DNA from: Brassica napus
Lineage: Eukaryota; Streptophyta; Magnoliopsida; Brassicales; Brassicaceae
DNA length: 64,000 nt
Direction: 5' to 3'
Assembly: GCF_020379485.1 (NCBI RefSeq)
Contig: NC_063436.1
Span: 19,280,423 to 19,344,422, forward strand
The notes under the pieces were generated by a model. The model saw nothing but the letters and a program-made list of their open reading frames with translations, did not search any database and was not told the origin of the DNA. Both the position numbers and the translations under genes were made by a program. Of this stretch, positions 48,825 to 59,777 are shown one piece after another (position 1 is the first letter of the stretch; the number at the start of each line of letters is the position of its first letter).

Positions 48825-50138
48825 ATGAACTGTGGTGATGAGGCCGGAGCTTCTTCAGGCCATTTAGATTGGAGATTCTCTCAGGTTTCCGGTGAACGCA
48901 GCGCTGGTGAAGAAGTCCAAGAAGGTATTATTCCATGCATTTCTGCTTCTGCTTTATAAGTTATGGGTCATTGTAAAGTTTTCGTCTATGATCGAAGGTT
49001 TCCTGGATGTTTGTTTAATGATTGTTTTGTTCTTCGAACTAAGTCTTCTGTTTGCATGTTTTATGCTATGTGATTGTCTAGCTTGGTTTCTAACTAGGTG
49101 AGGAGATGTTGGATCATGAGTTACAGACTGTGTCCATTACAAGATTGCATAGGAGCTTCCACTTTAATCACATTTATCTAAATTGAAGTGAAATTGACTG
49201 TTACCTGCTGTTTCCTCTGCAGTTGATATAATCACAGGTTGACTACATGACTCTCAAGGTCCATACCCTTTTTTTGTATAATTTTCCTTGTGCATTATGT
49301 TTCATTAAATCAAGAGAGCTGGATTTGGTGACTACTGTTATGTTTGGCATTGGCTATGTCAAACTAACTGTATGTGGAAAACTGGACCCATGGTTGTGTG
49401 TTTTTAACATGTCAGTTATGGGATATCAACGTGGACTCGGGTCCGGTGTCAACTTTCCTGGTCCACGAACATTTAAAGACCAAAGGTCAGTTTCCTGTAC
49501 TCTGAGAGAGAGTTGGGTCAGCAGACTCGATGCATAACTGATGACCATGTTTCCGTTACCATCTACAGCTCTGTGATTTATATGAAAATGATTCCATATT
49601 AGATAAGTTTGAATGTTGTCTAAATGGGGACGGATTGCGAGTGGCTACAGGCTCTTACAGGTATGCTTGTAACGCATATCATCTTCTTTGATTTTACTGG
49701 AATAAACTTGCCCCACTTTAACATTGTTTCCAGCAATCTACAACTTTGGAAGCAAGCAAAAACCCAATTAGGTAACAAACTGGTACTAGCAAGGTGAATC
49801 TATTTCTCTCATTTTTTTCCTTAGTCTAAGTATTTGATTAGATTGAATATGTGATAAAATGTTATAGGAGACAAGTCACAACTCCCGCGAGGCCATCAAG
49901 ACCATCACTAAGCAGTACAACATGCGTGGCTAGAAGAGGTAAGTGGGTTTCATCCATGTGCCTTTTAGCATTAGCCCCTCAAGGGAATTAATCAATAAAT
50001 AGTTTAAACAGGAGCAGAGACTCCTGGAAGCGATAAGAATGGTAACACTTTTGACCACACAACCAAATTGCTGCCTCTAGCATGGCATCCAACAGAAAAC
50101 TTGATAGCTTCTGCCGCTGCTAAGAGTTTGTACATGTA
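48825..50138 (+). pseudogene. PP2A B55 regulatory subunit pseudogene with large internal deletion
   Basis: Exon 1 (48825-48924) is clean: MNCGDEAGASSGHLDWRFSQ then VSGERSAGEEVQE, followed by a GT donor. At 49223 exon 2 starts as VDIIT and then jumps directly, without an intron, into a sequence like DYMTLK (49239-49257), skipping most of the WD40 propeller. The remaining 3' exons follow in order: LWDINVDSGPVSTFLVHEHL (with an extra A that shifts the frame near 49468), [32 protein letters not shown] (joined by another deletion to TTLEASKNPI), then ARPSRPSLSS and TTKLLPLAWHPTENLIASAA. The last codons read M-TAA-Y-A, a nonsense change of the family terminus MYYA. B55 subunits target PP2A to substrates; this copy cannot fold a propeller. 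It sits between 4CL and DOF, as At1g51690 does between 4CL1 and DOF1. Confidence 0.9.
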
Positions 50139-51580
50139 ATATGCCTCAAAAAAAGAAGAAAACATACTCAAATAACGAAAGAAGGTTTGTTCTTGTGAAA
50201 GTGAATCAGAGATGCTTATATAACATCATCAGCTCCTTTATATGCTCTCTCTGTCTTTGTTTGTAACATCCTTGACTCTTTTTCTAACTGATCAAATGGT
50301 TGGAGATAGCAATCACTGGTAATGATATTCATTTCTTCATTACATAACAACTAAGAAAGATGGCTATTTTCTGTAAGTTTTTTAGAAGCTTTTACTTGTG
50401 TTCTGTCTGGATAAGTTTAAAATGTTGGACAAGAACCAGAAGAAGGAATCCGATTATAAGAAAAAATCGTGATTGTAGTTAATTTTGGAATATTCTTGGA
50501 ACTATTTTAAAATTACCATATCATGTTTTATTTATTTGTTTGTTATTTTCTGGTAAAAGATTTCTTGTTTGTAGTTTCTGACGTTACAAATAATTCGATC
50601 TTCTCTTATTATTCTTTAACCATATCATTCCTTTTGTTTTTCTTGATATCTTTCATTATCCATTACATTTGCAAAACACACAATCAAAGACTCCAAATCA
50701 ATTAACAACAATAAAAAACGTTTTTCTTATTTGAATACCTCAAGGGAAACTTTGTTTGGTGTACGTGACAGAATTTTCGAAAAATTAGTAACTCGATTTA
50801 ACTAGTAATTAACATGCGTTTCTAGTCACTCACCACAATATGACTTGGTTGTATATACATACATACATATTCGAGAGGGCCAAATTAAATCTACGCCGTC
50901 CATGCGTCAAGCAGCAGCCACGAATCGTAGCCGTAGAAATGACGCGATGATGGCGAATCAAGAACTGGAGTGCTTGTCCCACGTGTTGGCAAAACAGAAC
51001 ACACGAGAGCAAAATGGTCAGCTCTTCTCTTACGGCAGCTTAACGCTACGACAATATCCTTAATCTGTTCCTTGACAGACGGACGGCTCTGGTTCATTGA
51101 CACAAACAGTGCATAAATCAACGGCTACGTTTCGACTTTTGAGTGTAATGATCTCACTCACTCTCATCGAGTGCACATCCTTGCTTCACAAGGACGCTAA
51201 CTAACTATTGTCTCCTGATTCTTGAGCCAGAGTGGGTTTTAGAAATTATGGCAGTGCATGATGGCCTTATTGTTTACTTTCATTTTTTATTTGGGTAATT
51301 ATAATAATATTAAATGCTAATCACGTCTGGTTTATTGCTAATTGGATTATAACTTCTAATTTTCATTATAATTTTAGAAACTGAGATTGTACATGTCAGG
51401 CTTGTGCATGGATAAAAAACTCATGGGAAAATGGGTGTTTTTGTTGTCTTCCGTTTGCTGTCTTCTTGATTATGGTTTAATCAGGAAGGTTCGAGTATAA
51501 AAGGTTTTGAGAGATCAACGTGAAGAAACATAATTAAACGAATTTTTTTTACATAGAGAACTAAATGCAGTTTTCATAAT
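50139..51580. other. Intergenic region with possible distal regulatory block
   Basis: Mostly AT-rich with no gene. The segment 50875-51180 is clearly less AT-rich and contains CCCACGTGTTGGC (a G-box/ABRE core) and CAACGGCTACG-type sequence. Frames there run on both strands without family resemblance. It might be a regulatory region or a decayed gene piece. Confidence 0.45.
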
Positions 51581-51825
51581 TAGGGTATCTCCGACTTCAT
51601 TCTATTTTCTACTCTAAAATAAAATTTAGAGTAAAAATGTTTCAATGGTACTATATTTTTCACTTTATAATAAAGTAAAAAAAATGTTTACTCCATATAT
51701 AGAGTGTTTGTTCATCACTCTAAACTAGAGTACTATTAGAGTATATTAGAGTATATTACAACTCTATTATATAGTTACTCTATTTTAGAGTAAAAAAATA
51801 GGATGAACTATTAGAGATGATCTTA
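51581..51825. mobile_element. MITE with TACTCTAAAAT subterminal repeats
   Basis: The left end TAGGGTATCTCCGACTTCAT and the inverted right end TAAGATCATCTCTAATAGTT, followed on both sides by ATTCTATTTTCTACTCTAAA-like text, define about 245 bp with long imperfect inverted repeats. Common in crucifer genomes; related motifs occur near 22.8-22.92 kb. Confidence 0.7.
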
Positions 51826-53045
51826 GGATGTTTGAACTAATATCCAACTAATCTTTAGAGAATATTGACGACTAATCTGATCCCTAATTTTTGTTCAGTT
51901 ACCAACAAATTCGTTCTCGGTAAAAATCGAAGCCTAAATACACTCTTATCATAAGGTTACTACAGAGAAATGGTTATGAACTCTTCAGTAACAAGATGAG
52001 AATTTTTTTTTATTTTCTAGATTACTCGTCGATTTTACAAAGCCTGCGGAGCTAAGGAGCAATGCCAATGACTGTCTTGTGAAAATGAGCAAACCATATC
52101 CATCAAAAGGAGTAGAGAGACTTTTTTAGCCATCAAAAGGAAAAGGCAAATATGTTTGTTTCGGGGCAGCGTAATAACAAGTATAAGAGAACAAAAAAGA
52201 TACGTATAATCGATATTGTCTAAACGTATGAAGCCAAAACAACCATCTTGGCACCAAGACAGGCGTATCCCATATATGTTGGAAAAAGTTATTACCCCCT
52301 CGATTTATACAAAAACCCTTTTCTTCAACATTATTTTCTTTTACAGAAATTCACAATGCATAAAAGTTCAAAATTTTCTTGAAATTGTAGAGTTTATAGT
52401 TCAATTCTATATATATGGCTGTTTAAAATATGATTTTTAATCTAAAAATTACTATTCCAAAAAATTATATACTTTGAAATATTTGTATAAATTTTAAGGC
52501 TTAAAGTTTGGTGTTTCGCAAGTTTTAACTTATGCCAACCTTGATAAAAACTATACTCTATTATTTTTATTTATCAGAAGCTATCAATCTTGTTAATGTA
52601 AGAAATTCATATACTAAAATATTTAATTTCGGACAAAATGACATCAAACTAAAAATCTACTCTATGTTCGTATTAGTTAAAAGAAGTCAACAAGTCAATG
52701 AAAAAAATCCAACACCAATGCTCTTGTCATCTAATTAAATAAATGAATATTAATTATGTTACAAAAAATGAATATTAATTAATAATTAATTAGCACAATG
52801 TTAAAAATAATAATCAAAAGGAAGAAGATTACGGAAGCGGTAATCTTGTAATTGGGTCGTCCTATAAGACTAGTCGGTAACACACCACACCTCACAAAGC
52901 TTATCTTCTCGTTTAGACTTTAACCCTCCAACACTCTTCTCTTCCTCTCTCTGTTCTGCCTGCTCCACTTCTCTCTCTCTTTCTCAAACTTAGTGAGGGA
53001 AAGTGTTAAATTTGTCTTATTTATGCGATAAGGACCACTTCCACT
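51826..53045. other. Upstream region of the DOF gene
   Basis: AT-rich, no gene seen. From about 52920 the DNA becomes CT-rich (CTTCCTCTCTCTGTTCTGCC, CTTCTCTCTCTCTTTCTC), as is common in plant core promoters and leaders. Confidence 0.5.
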
Positions 53046-53046
53046 C

Positions 53047-53054
53047 TATAAAAA
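53047..53054 (+). promoter_or_regulatory. Candidate TATA box of the DOF gene
   Basis: TATAAAAA about 220 bp upstream of the ATG at 53274, following a CT-rich tract. Position and sequence suit a plant TATA box with a leader of about 190 bp. Confidence 0.55.
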
Positions 53055-53273
53055 CCTCAAAATAACTTACTCTCCCATCTCTCTCTTCTTTAACTCTTCC
53101 CCAGTCAGAAATTGCAATCCACCATCTCCAAGATTCGATCTTATAACTGTCTTTTTAACAGGTTTGCATATATATATTGTTACAAAAAAAAATCTATTCA
53201 TTCTTTTTTTATTTGGGAATTTGCTAAATTTTCCTGGAAAAGAAAAGAAATTTTTATCCGTAAAGAAGAAGAA

Positions 53274-53894
53274 ATGCAGGATCCAGCAGCTTATTACCAG
53301 TCCATGATGGCGAAACAACTACATCAGCAGCAGAAACAACAACAACCGCAATTTCCGGACCAAGAACAGCTAAAGTGTCCTCGCTGTGACTCACCCAACA
53401 CTAAGTTCTGTTACTACAACAACTACAACCTGTCACAGCCCCGTCACTTTTGCAAAAGCTGCCGACGTTACTGGACCAAAGGGGGCGCTCTCCGCAACGT
53501 CCCCGTCGGTGGTGGTTCTCGCAAGAACGCAAAACGATCCACCTCTTCTTCTACTTCTCCTTCCAACTCCCACAAGAAGGCCAAAACACCTGATCCGGAT
53601 CCTGGTTCGCAAAAGGAAACCAACCCGGATACGGATCCGACCCGGATGCTGTACGGGTTTCCCATCGGGGACCAAGACGTGAAAGGTATGGAGATGGGCG
53701 GTGGTGGTGGTGGGAGTTTCAGCTCGCTTTTGGCGTCGAATATGCAGCTGGGTCTTGGCGGGATCATGCTCGACGGGTCGGGTTGGGATCCGGGTATGGG
53801 GTTAGGCATGGGCTTGAGGAGGAGTGAAGCGGGTAACGGGGGAGGTTGTAGCCCGTGGACCGATCTGGCTATGAACAGAGTGAAGAAAAACTGA
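53274..53894 (+). CDS. Dof zinc finger transcription factor, DOF2 (DOF2.1) type
   Basis: Plant-specific DNA-binding protein of 206 residues that recognises AAAG cores. The Dof finger C-x2-C-x21-C-x2-C uses Cys35, Cys38, Cys60 and Cys63 and includes [20 protein letters not shown]. It is followed by a basic Ser-rich stretch ([11 protein letters not shown]), an Asp/Pro-rich stretch and the conserved block [19 protein letters not shown], then [16 protein letters not shown] and the terminal PWTDLAMNR. The N-terminus [15 protein letters not shown] and the tail match Arabidopsis At3g21270 as recalled; the paralogue DOF1 (At1g51700) differs in both. The ATG chosen is the one before QDPAAYYQ; the frame is open upstream but without similarity. 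The CDS is in one exon. A CACTA element begins 1.1 kb downstream. Confidence 0.95.
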   Translation: MQDPAAYYQSMMAKQLHQQQKQQQPQFPDQEQLKCPRCDSPNTKFCYYNNYNLSQPRHFCKSCRRYWTKGGALRNVPVGGGSRKNAKRSTSSSTSPSNSHKKAKTPDPDPGSQKETNPDTDPTRMLYGFPIGDQDVKGMEMGGGGGGSFSSLLASNMQLGLGGIMLDGSGWDPGMGLGMGLRRSEAGNGGGCSPWTDLAMNRVKKN

Positions 53895-54994
53895 GATGAA
53901 GAAAACGAGGGGTATTTTCGTAAATTATGGATATGCAAAACTGATTTTAGATGGCTTGAGTCATCACATAGACAGTGAACAGGTTCGATGTTATGTCATT
54001 TTGGTATTATATTCCTCCTGTTACTACTACTCCCTTTTGTTATTTTATTTATAAATCAGTTTGTTAAAATTCTAATCTTTGTTTTTAAAATGCTTACTAT
54101 ATAGTTAAGGACTTGCATTAATTCTAGAACAATACTATCTACAAAACTCATGACGTGAAATGAATTGTTCCGCTATTCGCCACGACATTATTGTTATTTT
54201 ATGCTTGATCGGTGAGGTATTTAGCCGACGATTATATGTCATTGGTTATTGATATGTAAGCTTGAAGCCCTTTGAAATATTCGCAGGATAAGTTCTTTTA
54301 ATCGAATATTAGAATAGTATAACTGTGCATGAATCTGACATAGATCAACAACATTCTTACGGCATGTGACATTCGTATTTTAGTTAATGTATTGATCGCT
54401 TTAGACACCTACGTTCTAGAATCATGATATTGACTCTCTACTAGTTGTCGCCTGCTTTTCTTGGGTTCAAAATGGCGTTTCCTATGTCGTATAATTTAAA
54501 TAGTGATGAAACATTGTATTAGTTCAATTATTTAGATAAATAAGACAAAAGTTCACGTCGCTAAGAAGAATATTATGCTTTAGATAACTTTGAAAGAAGT
54601 GGAAGAAAATAGTTTATCGGAAATATTTTATTCCTCAAGTACTTATGCTATTTTGTATTCATTGGTCTTTTAGACTTGTAACATCGTTTTGTTACTTACT
54701 ATTACTATAACAACTTTTGTAAATCATTACAAACTCGTTTAACACGCGAATGACGTTCACAAAGAGTGGGGAGCGTAATGTGGTCTTTGACGTATGCCAT
54801 AGAACAATGGCTATGGTTTTCTCACTGATTAATAGTTCACAATATATTTGTAGGTGATTTTATATATCCAAATAAAGTTTGTTTGGTGATTTTAGAACGT
54901 TTGTATTGAGAGAAACATAGGATCACCAAGAAAAATGTGATTATGTGGACTATATAGTAATAATCAGTACTATGTATCAACTTATGTCACAGAT
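53895..54994. other. Intergenic region downstream of the DOF gene
   Basis: 3' flank of the DOF gene and AT-rich DNA up to the CACTA target site. No gene or clear repeat seen. Confidence 0.6.
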
Positions 54995-55009
54995 AGTCAC
55001 TACAAGAAA

Positions 55010-55345
55010 ACAGCGGTATTCTGACGGACGTTCCGACGGAAAATGAATTCCTCGGAATATACCGAGGCATTTCCGAGGCAATTCCGAGGAAACACAAAAT
55101 TTTGCTTCCTCGGAATTCCGTCGGAATATTCCGACGGAATTCCGAGGAAAATTCATTTCGTCGGAATATTCCGACGGAATACCGAGGAAACTAGTATTCC
55201 TCGGAAAAAACCGATGAATTCCAAGGAAATATTATAGACGTTAGATAGCCGTTGGAGAGCCGTTGGGGGGATTTTAAAAATTCCGAGGAAATTCCGACGA
55301 ACTAGCCGTTTGCATCGGAATTCCGTCGGAATTTCCTCGGACCGT
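55010..55345. repeat. Left subterminal motif array of the CACTA element
   Basis: At least eight CCGAGG/CCTCGG cores in contexts such as ATTCCGAGGAA and TTCCGTCGGAATATTCCGACGG, in both orientations. In En/Spm the subterminal repeats bind TNPA; the same role is inferred here. Confidence 0.9.
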
Positions 55346-55453
55346 CGGCAGGATTTCAACTATAAATACAAGCACCCCTCTTCCTCTTCATTCACACCAT
55401 ATCTTCATCCTCCCTCTCACTTTCTTTACACACGAATTTGATTCATAAAAAAC

Positions 55454-58400
55454 ATGTCTTCTTCAAATTATTTTCGTTCTTGGATCGATCGACCTCATTT
55501 GGATCCGAACACGAGATTGCTTACGGAAGAATACCAACAAGGTATAACCGAATTCATGGGGTTAGTTCACCGACAACCGGAAGCAAAAACAGGTATGTTA
55601 AGATGTCCTTGCTCTAATTGTAAAAATAAAAAAGTTATTAAAGAATGGGATGTTTGGACTCATTTATATTTGAGTGGGTTTACACGAAGTTACAAAATTT
55701 GGTATCATCATGGAGAAACTGATTATGAACTTGGTAGTACTAGCGAACCTCAGCCAGCGGTTAGATTAGAAGATCCAATTAGAACGGATGTAGATTACGG
55801 TGTAGGTACTGAGCAGATGCTAAATGATCATTTTAGAGGGAAAGATTTACCCAATGCCGAAGCTAGGAGATTTTATGATATGTTGGATGCTGGAAAGCAA
55901 CCATTGTACGAAGGTTGCAGAGATGGTCATTCAGCTTTATCATCTGCTACAAGATTGATGGGCATTAAGACGGATTATAATTTGGCTGAAGACTGTGTGG
56001 ATGCGATTGCTGATTATGTAAAAGGTATTCTACCCGAAGATAATGTAGCTCCTGGCTCATACTACGAGGTTCAGAAACTCGTAGCTGGTCTTGGTTTATC
56101 GTATCAGGTAATAGATGTATGCAGAGACAACTGCATGATTTATTGGAGGGCGGATGAACAGCGGGTTTCATGCAAATTTTGTGGGAAGCCTCGTTATAAA
56201 GATACGAGTGGAAGAGTTCCAGTACCATATAAAAGGATGTGGTATTTGCCTTTGACGGAAAGGTTGCAGAGGCTGTATCTGTCTGAACGCACAGCGCAAC
56301 CAATGAGATGGCATGCGGAGCACTCAACAGATGGTGAGATCAGACATCCTTCAGATGCAAAAGCGTGGAAGCATTTCCAATCAAAGTATCCCGACTTTGC
56401 GTATGAGAGAAGAAATGTCTACCTTGGATTATGTACTGATGGTTTCAGCCCGTTTGGCAAGAGTGGAAGACAGTATTCTCTATGGCCAGTCATTCTTACA
56501 CCATACAACCTACCCCCAAACTTGTGCTTGCGACGAGAGTTTTTGTTTCTCTCGATTCTCGTTCCCGGACCAGAGCATCCTAAGAGATCACTTGATGTGT
56601 TTCTTCAGCCACTAATATATGAGTTGCAACAACTATGGACTCAAGGTGCTGAAACATACGATGTTTCGTATAAAGAAAACTTTCAAATGCGGGCAGTACT
56701 AATGTGGACAATAAGTGATTTTCCAGCATATGGTATGTTATCTGGATGGACAACGCATGGAAGGCTATCATGTCCATATTGTCAAGATAACACTGATGCT
56801 TTCCAACTAAAACACGGAAGGAAAACGTGTTGGTTTGACTGTCACAGGAGATTTCTACCACCAGATCATCCATATCGTAGAAGTAGGAATTTGTTTACGA
56901 AGAACAAGAGGGTGTTTGACAGTCCACCTCCGGAAATTCGTGGGAAAGATTTGAAGACACAACTTAGAGATTTTGGTGCAGAAAGGACGCCAGACGTCGG
57001 TGGACATGAGCATTTTCCGGTAGATGGTGTTGGAAACCTACATAACTGGCACAAAAAAAGTATTTTTTGGGATCTGCCATACTGGGAGGATCATCTACTA
57101 AGGCATAATTTAGATGTCATGCATATCGAGAAGAACTTTTTTGACAATCTCATGAACACGATCCTTAATGTTCAAGGTAAAACAAAGGATAATTTGAAGT
57201 CAAGACTGGATTTAGTCGATATATGTGCTCGTTCAGAACTTCATGTTGATGAGAGTGGTAGGGCTCCTTTTCCCATATACCGACTTGATGCAGCGGGAAA
57301 GGATGCGTTCTTTGATTGGATTTCAAACGATGTGGAATTTCCAGACGGTTACGCATCTAATTTGCGTAACTGTATCGACAGAAAGGAAGGAAAGTTTACT
57401 GGCTTGAAAAGCCATGATTGCCATGTAATGATGCAGCGTCTCCTTCCGTTTGCCTTCAAGGAACTATTACCACGAAATGTTCATGAAGCAATTGCAGGGA
57501 TAAGTGGTTTCTTCCGCGATTTATGCACAAGATCAGTGACTCTTGAAGGTATTGAAAATTTGAAGACTAACATAGCTGTGATTCAGTGCAACCTTGAGAA
57601 GATATTTCCTCCCTCATTTTTTGATGTTATGGAGCATCTTGTTATTCACCTGGTAAGAGAATTGGAACTTGGTGGTCCTGTGCAGTATAGATGGATGTAT
57701 CTGTATGAGCGGTATATGTTCCATTTGAAGAAGATGGTGAAAAATTTAAGTAGGGTGGAAGGGTCTATAGTCGCACAGATGATCAATGAAGAAACTTCAA
57801 ACTTTGCCGAGTACTACTTTCCAGCAGAAGTTCAGACCAAAAACAGAAGACCTGCTCGGCATGATGATAGAGGCGAACGGGCAACATATCATTGGAAGGT
57901 TCCAGACATTTTCACAGACGTTGGACGACTTAGCGGAAAACCAAAGGACCGTCGACTTACTGATCAGGAGCGCAGTCATTTGCAAACATATTTACTCACC
58001 AACTGCGAAGATGTTCTTCAATATGAAAGGATTTTCATGGCAGAAAAGCGGTTAGAATATAGATACGCCACAGAGGACGAACTAGAAGAAATGAAGCAGA
58101 GAGAATTTGGTGGATGGATGTTTACTTATGTGAGTGATGGTTTGGCCAGAGGTGAAACATTTGACGATTGGATACGCGAGATGGTCGTTGGACCAAACTT
58201 TGTTGTGAAGTCATATCCGAGATTTTGTACTCGAGGATATGCATTCACAACTCAGAAGAGGAGACGTTCGAGTACGACTTACGATGCTGGTGTTTGTTCT
58301 GCATCAGGAGATGATGTATACTACGGACACATAAATGAGATTTTGGAAATCAAGTATTTGGGCATGGTTGGATTGCGCTGTACTGTTTTCTATTGTGACT

Positions 58401-58816
58401 GGCACGACAACACTCCAGATCGAGGTGTGAGAACAGATGCATTTGGTGTTACATCAGTAAATTCAAGACGGAAGCTGCAATATTATGATCCTTTCATTCT
58501 TGCTTCTCAGGCCGATCAGGTTTGTTATATCAAGTACCCCCGGGTAAGGAACAGAGATGATCCATGGGTTACTGTTACAAGACTCAACCCGAGAGGCCGA
58601 GTTCAGGGAAGTTCTGAGCTGGAAGACCCACTACAACCAAGCACATCCGGCAACTTAAGTGCAGCAGAAGATTTAGGTGGAGTTGGCCTTGTAGTCGATT
58701 TAACTGACTTCGGAGAAGAAGCCGCCGTTCACGTAGAGGATGAACCAGTGATTGAAGAGTTTCACCAAGATCCAGATTCAGATTCATCTGGTGATGACGA
58801 CTCGGAAACAGACTAG
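55454..58816 (+). CDS. CACTA transposase, TNP2-like (Transposase_21)
   Basis: Uninterrupted frame of 1120 residues starting MSSSNYFRSWIDRPHLD. N-terminal transposase-associated region with a Cys-rich motif RCPCSNCKNKKVIKEWDVW (about residues 50-70); Transposase_21 core (about residues 270-560) with LSILVPGPEHPKRSLDVFLQ, YGMLSGWTTHGRLSCPYCQD and LRHNLDVMHIEKNFFDNLMN; a DUF4218 region (about 640-790) with LPFAFKELLPRNVHEAIAGI and MEHLVIHLVRELELGGPVQY; a DUF4216 region near the C-terminus with YYDPFILASQADQVCYIKYP; and an acidic tail (DSDSSGDDDSETD). It corresponds to TNPD of En/Spm, which is thought to cut the ends. No intron is needed. The codon use is more AT-rich than in the second gene of the element. 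Confidence 0.95.
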   Translation: MSSSNYFRSWIDRPHLDPNTRLLTEEYQQGITEFMGLVHRQPEAKTGMLRCPCSNCKNKKVIKEWDVWTHLYLSGFTRSYKIWYHHGETDYELGSTSEPQPAVRLEDPIRTDVDYGVGTEQMLNDHFRGKDLPNAEARRFYDMLDAGKQPLYEGCRDGHSALSSATRLMGIKTDYNLAEDCVDAIADYVKGILPEDNVAPGSYYEVQKLVAGLGLSYQVIDVCRDNCMIYWRADEQRVSCKFCGKPRYKDTSGRVPVPYKRMWYLPLTERLQRLYLSERTAQPMRWHAEHSTDGEIRHPSDAKAWKHFQSKYPDFAYERRNVYLGLCTDGFSPFGKSGRQYSLWPVILTPYNLPPNLCLRREFLFLSILVPGPEHPKRSLDVFLQPLIYELQQLWTQGAETYDVSYKENFQMRAVLMWTISDFPAYGMLSGWTTHGRLSCPYCQDNTDAFQLKHGRKTCWFDCHRRFLPPDHPYRRSRNLFTKNKRVFDSPPPEIRGKDLKTQLRDFGAERTPDVGGHEHFPVDGVGNLHNWHKKSIFWDLPYWEDHLLRHNLDVMHIEKNFFDNLMNTILNVQGKTKDNLKSRLDLVDICARSELHVDESGRAPFPIYRLDAAGKDAFFDWISNDVEFPDGYASNLRNCIDRKEGKFTGLKSHDCHVMMQRLLPFAFKELLPRNVHEAIAGISGFFRDLCTRSVTLEGIENLKTNIAVIQCNLEKIFPPSFFDVMEHLVIHLVRELELGGPVQYRWMYLYERYMFHLKKMVKNLSRVEGSIVAQMINEETSNFAEYYFPAEVQTKNRRPARHDDRGERATYHWKVPDIFTDVGRLSGKPKDRRLTDQERSHLQTYLLTNCEDVLQYERIFMAEKRLEYRYATEDELEEMKQREFGGWMFTYVSDGLARGETFDDWIREMVVGPNFVVKSYPRFCTRGYAFTTQKRRRSSTTYDAGVCSASGDDVYYGHINEILEIKYLGMVGLRCTVFYCDWHDNTPDRGVRTDAFGVTSVNSRRKLQYYDPFILASQADQVCYIKYPRVRNRDDPWVTVTRLNPRGRVQGSSELEDPLQPSTSGNLSAAEDLGGVGLVVDLTDFGEEAAVHVEDEPVIEEFHQDPDSDSSGDDDSETD

Positions 58817-58844
58817 CGTCGACCTTTTTTTTTTTTTTTTTTTA

Positions 58845-59105
58845 AAGGAAAATTCCGAGGAAATTCCGAGGACAGATAGGTTTTCCTCGGAATTTCCTCG
58901 GAATAGATCTTCTCGATTGAAAACCCCAAGTTCCTCGGAATTCCCTCGGAAAATTCCGAGGAAATTCCGAGGAGATGGGGATTTGATTATAGATTCTTTT
59001 TCCTCGGAATCTCCTCGGTATATTCCGAGGAAATGCTGACGAACATAAGGATTTCCTCGGAATCTCCTCGGTATATTCCGAGGAAATTCCGAGGAACTGG
59101 GGGTT
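58845..59105. repeat. Internal motif array 1 of the CACTA element
   Basis: Starts 29 bp after the transposase stop codon, behind a T run. Contains repeated AATTCCGAGGAAATTCCGAG, TTTCCTCGGAATCTCCTCGG and GTATATTCCGAGGAAAT text, the same motif as in the ends. Internal copies of subterminal motifs are unusual for En/Spm itself. Confidence 0.9.
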
Positions 59106-59449
59106 TTAAATCGAAAACAACGTTTTACGGATTGAATAACACGTATATAACCTTCATTAAGTGTCATAACCAGATTATGATGTTTGGAACTATGAACTTT
59201 GGTGTTTTATCCAATAACAAACACTTTTACGATTGCATGAACGAAAACCACACAACATAAGAGAAACACTTATACACTTTAATAAATGGTAAAGGGAATA
59301 CTTACAATTATTTTTGAAATTGTGTTATTTCATGGTTTATGATCATCTATACAAAGAATCCTCAATGGTATGCATTATAATTGTATAAGAAATGAAATAC
59401 GGCGAAAATAATCGATGTTTTAAAACCCCAAACCCTGGTTCCTCAGAAA

Positions 59450-59625
59450 TTCCTCGGAGATTACCGAGGGTATTCCGAGGAATCGTTGTTCGTCGGAATA
59501 TTTTCATTTAACCGGGTAAACCAAGCCGCCAAATATTTTGGGAAAATTGAATCAAAGAATTCCGAGGAAATTCCGACGGAAATATTAAATATTTCCGAGG
59601 AAATTCCGACGGATAGTTTCCGTCG
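59450..59625. repeat. Internal motif array 2 of the CACTA element
   Basis: A second internal cluster (TTCCTCGGAGATTACCGAGG, GAATTCCGAGGAAATTCCGA, TTTCCGAGGAAATTCCGACG) that lies just upstream of the probable first exon of the TnpA-like gene, so it overlaps its promoter. Confidence 0.85.
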
Positions 59626-59777
59626 GACGCCTCATAATATTAGGGCGAGCCCGATCTTCTTCCCCATTTCTCTCTTTCTCTCCGCGCCGCTGAGCCTCTC
59701 CTCTCGCGATTTCCGGCGACTCCACCGTTCTCTCTCGCGTTTTTCCGGCGAATCTCCCCTAATCCTCCCCCATAATC

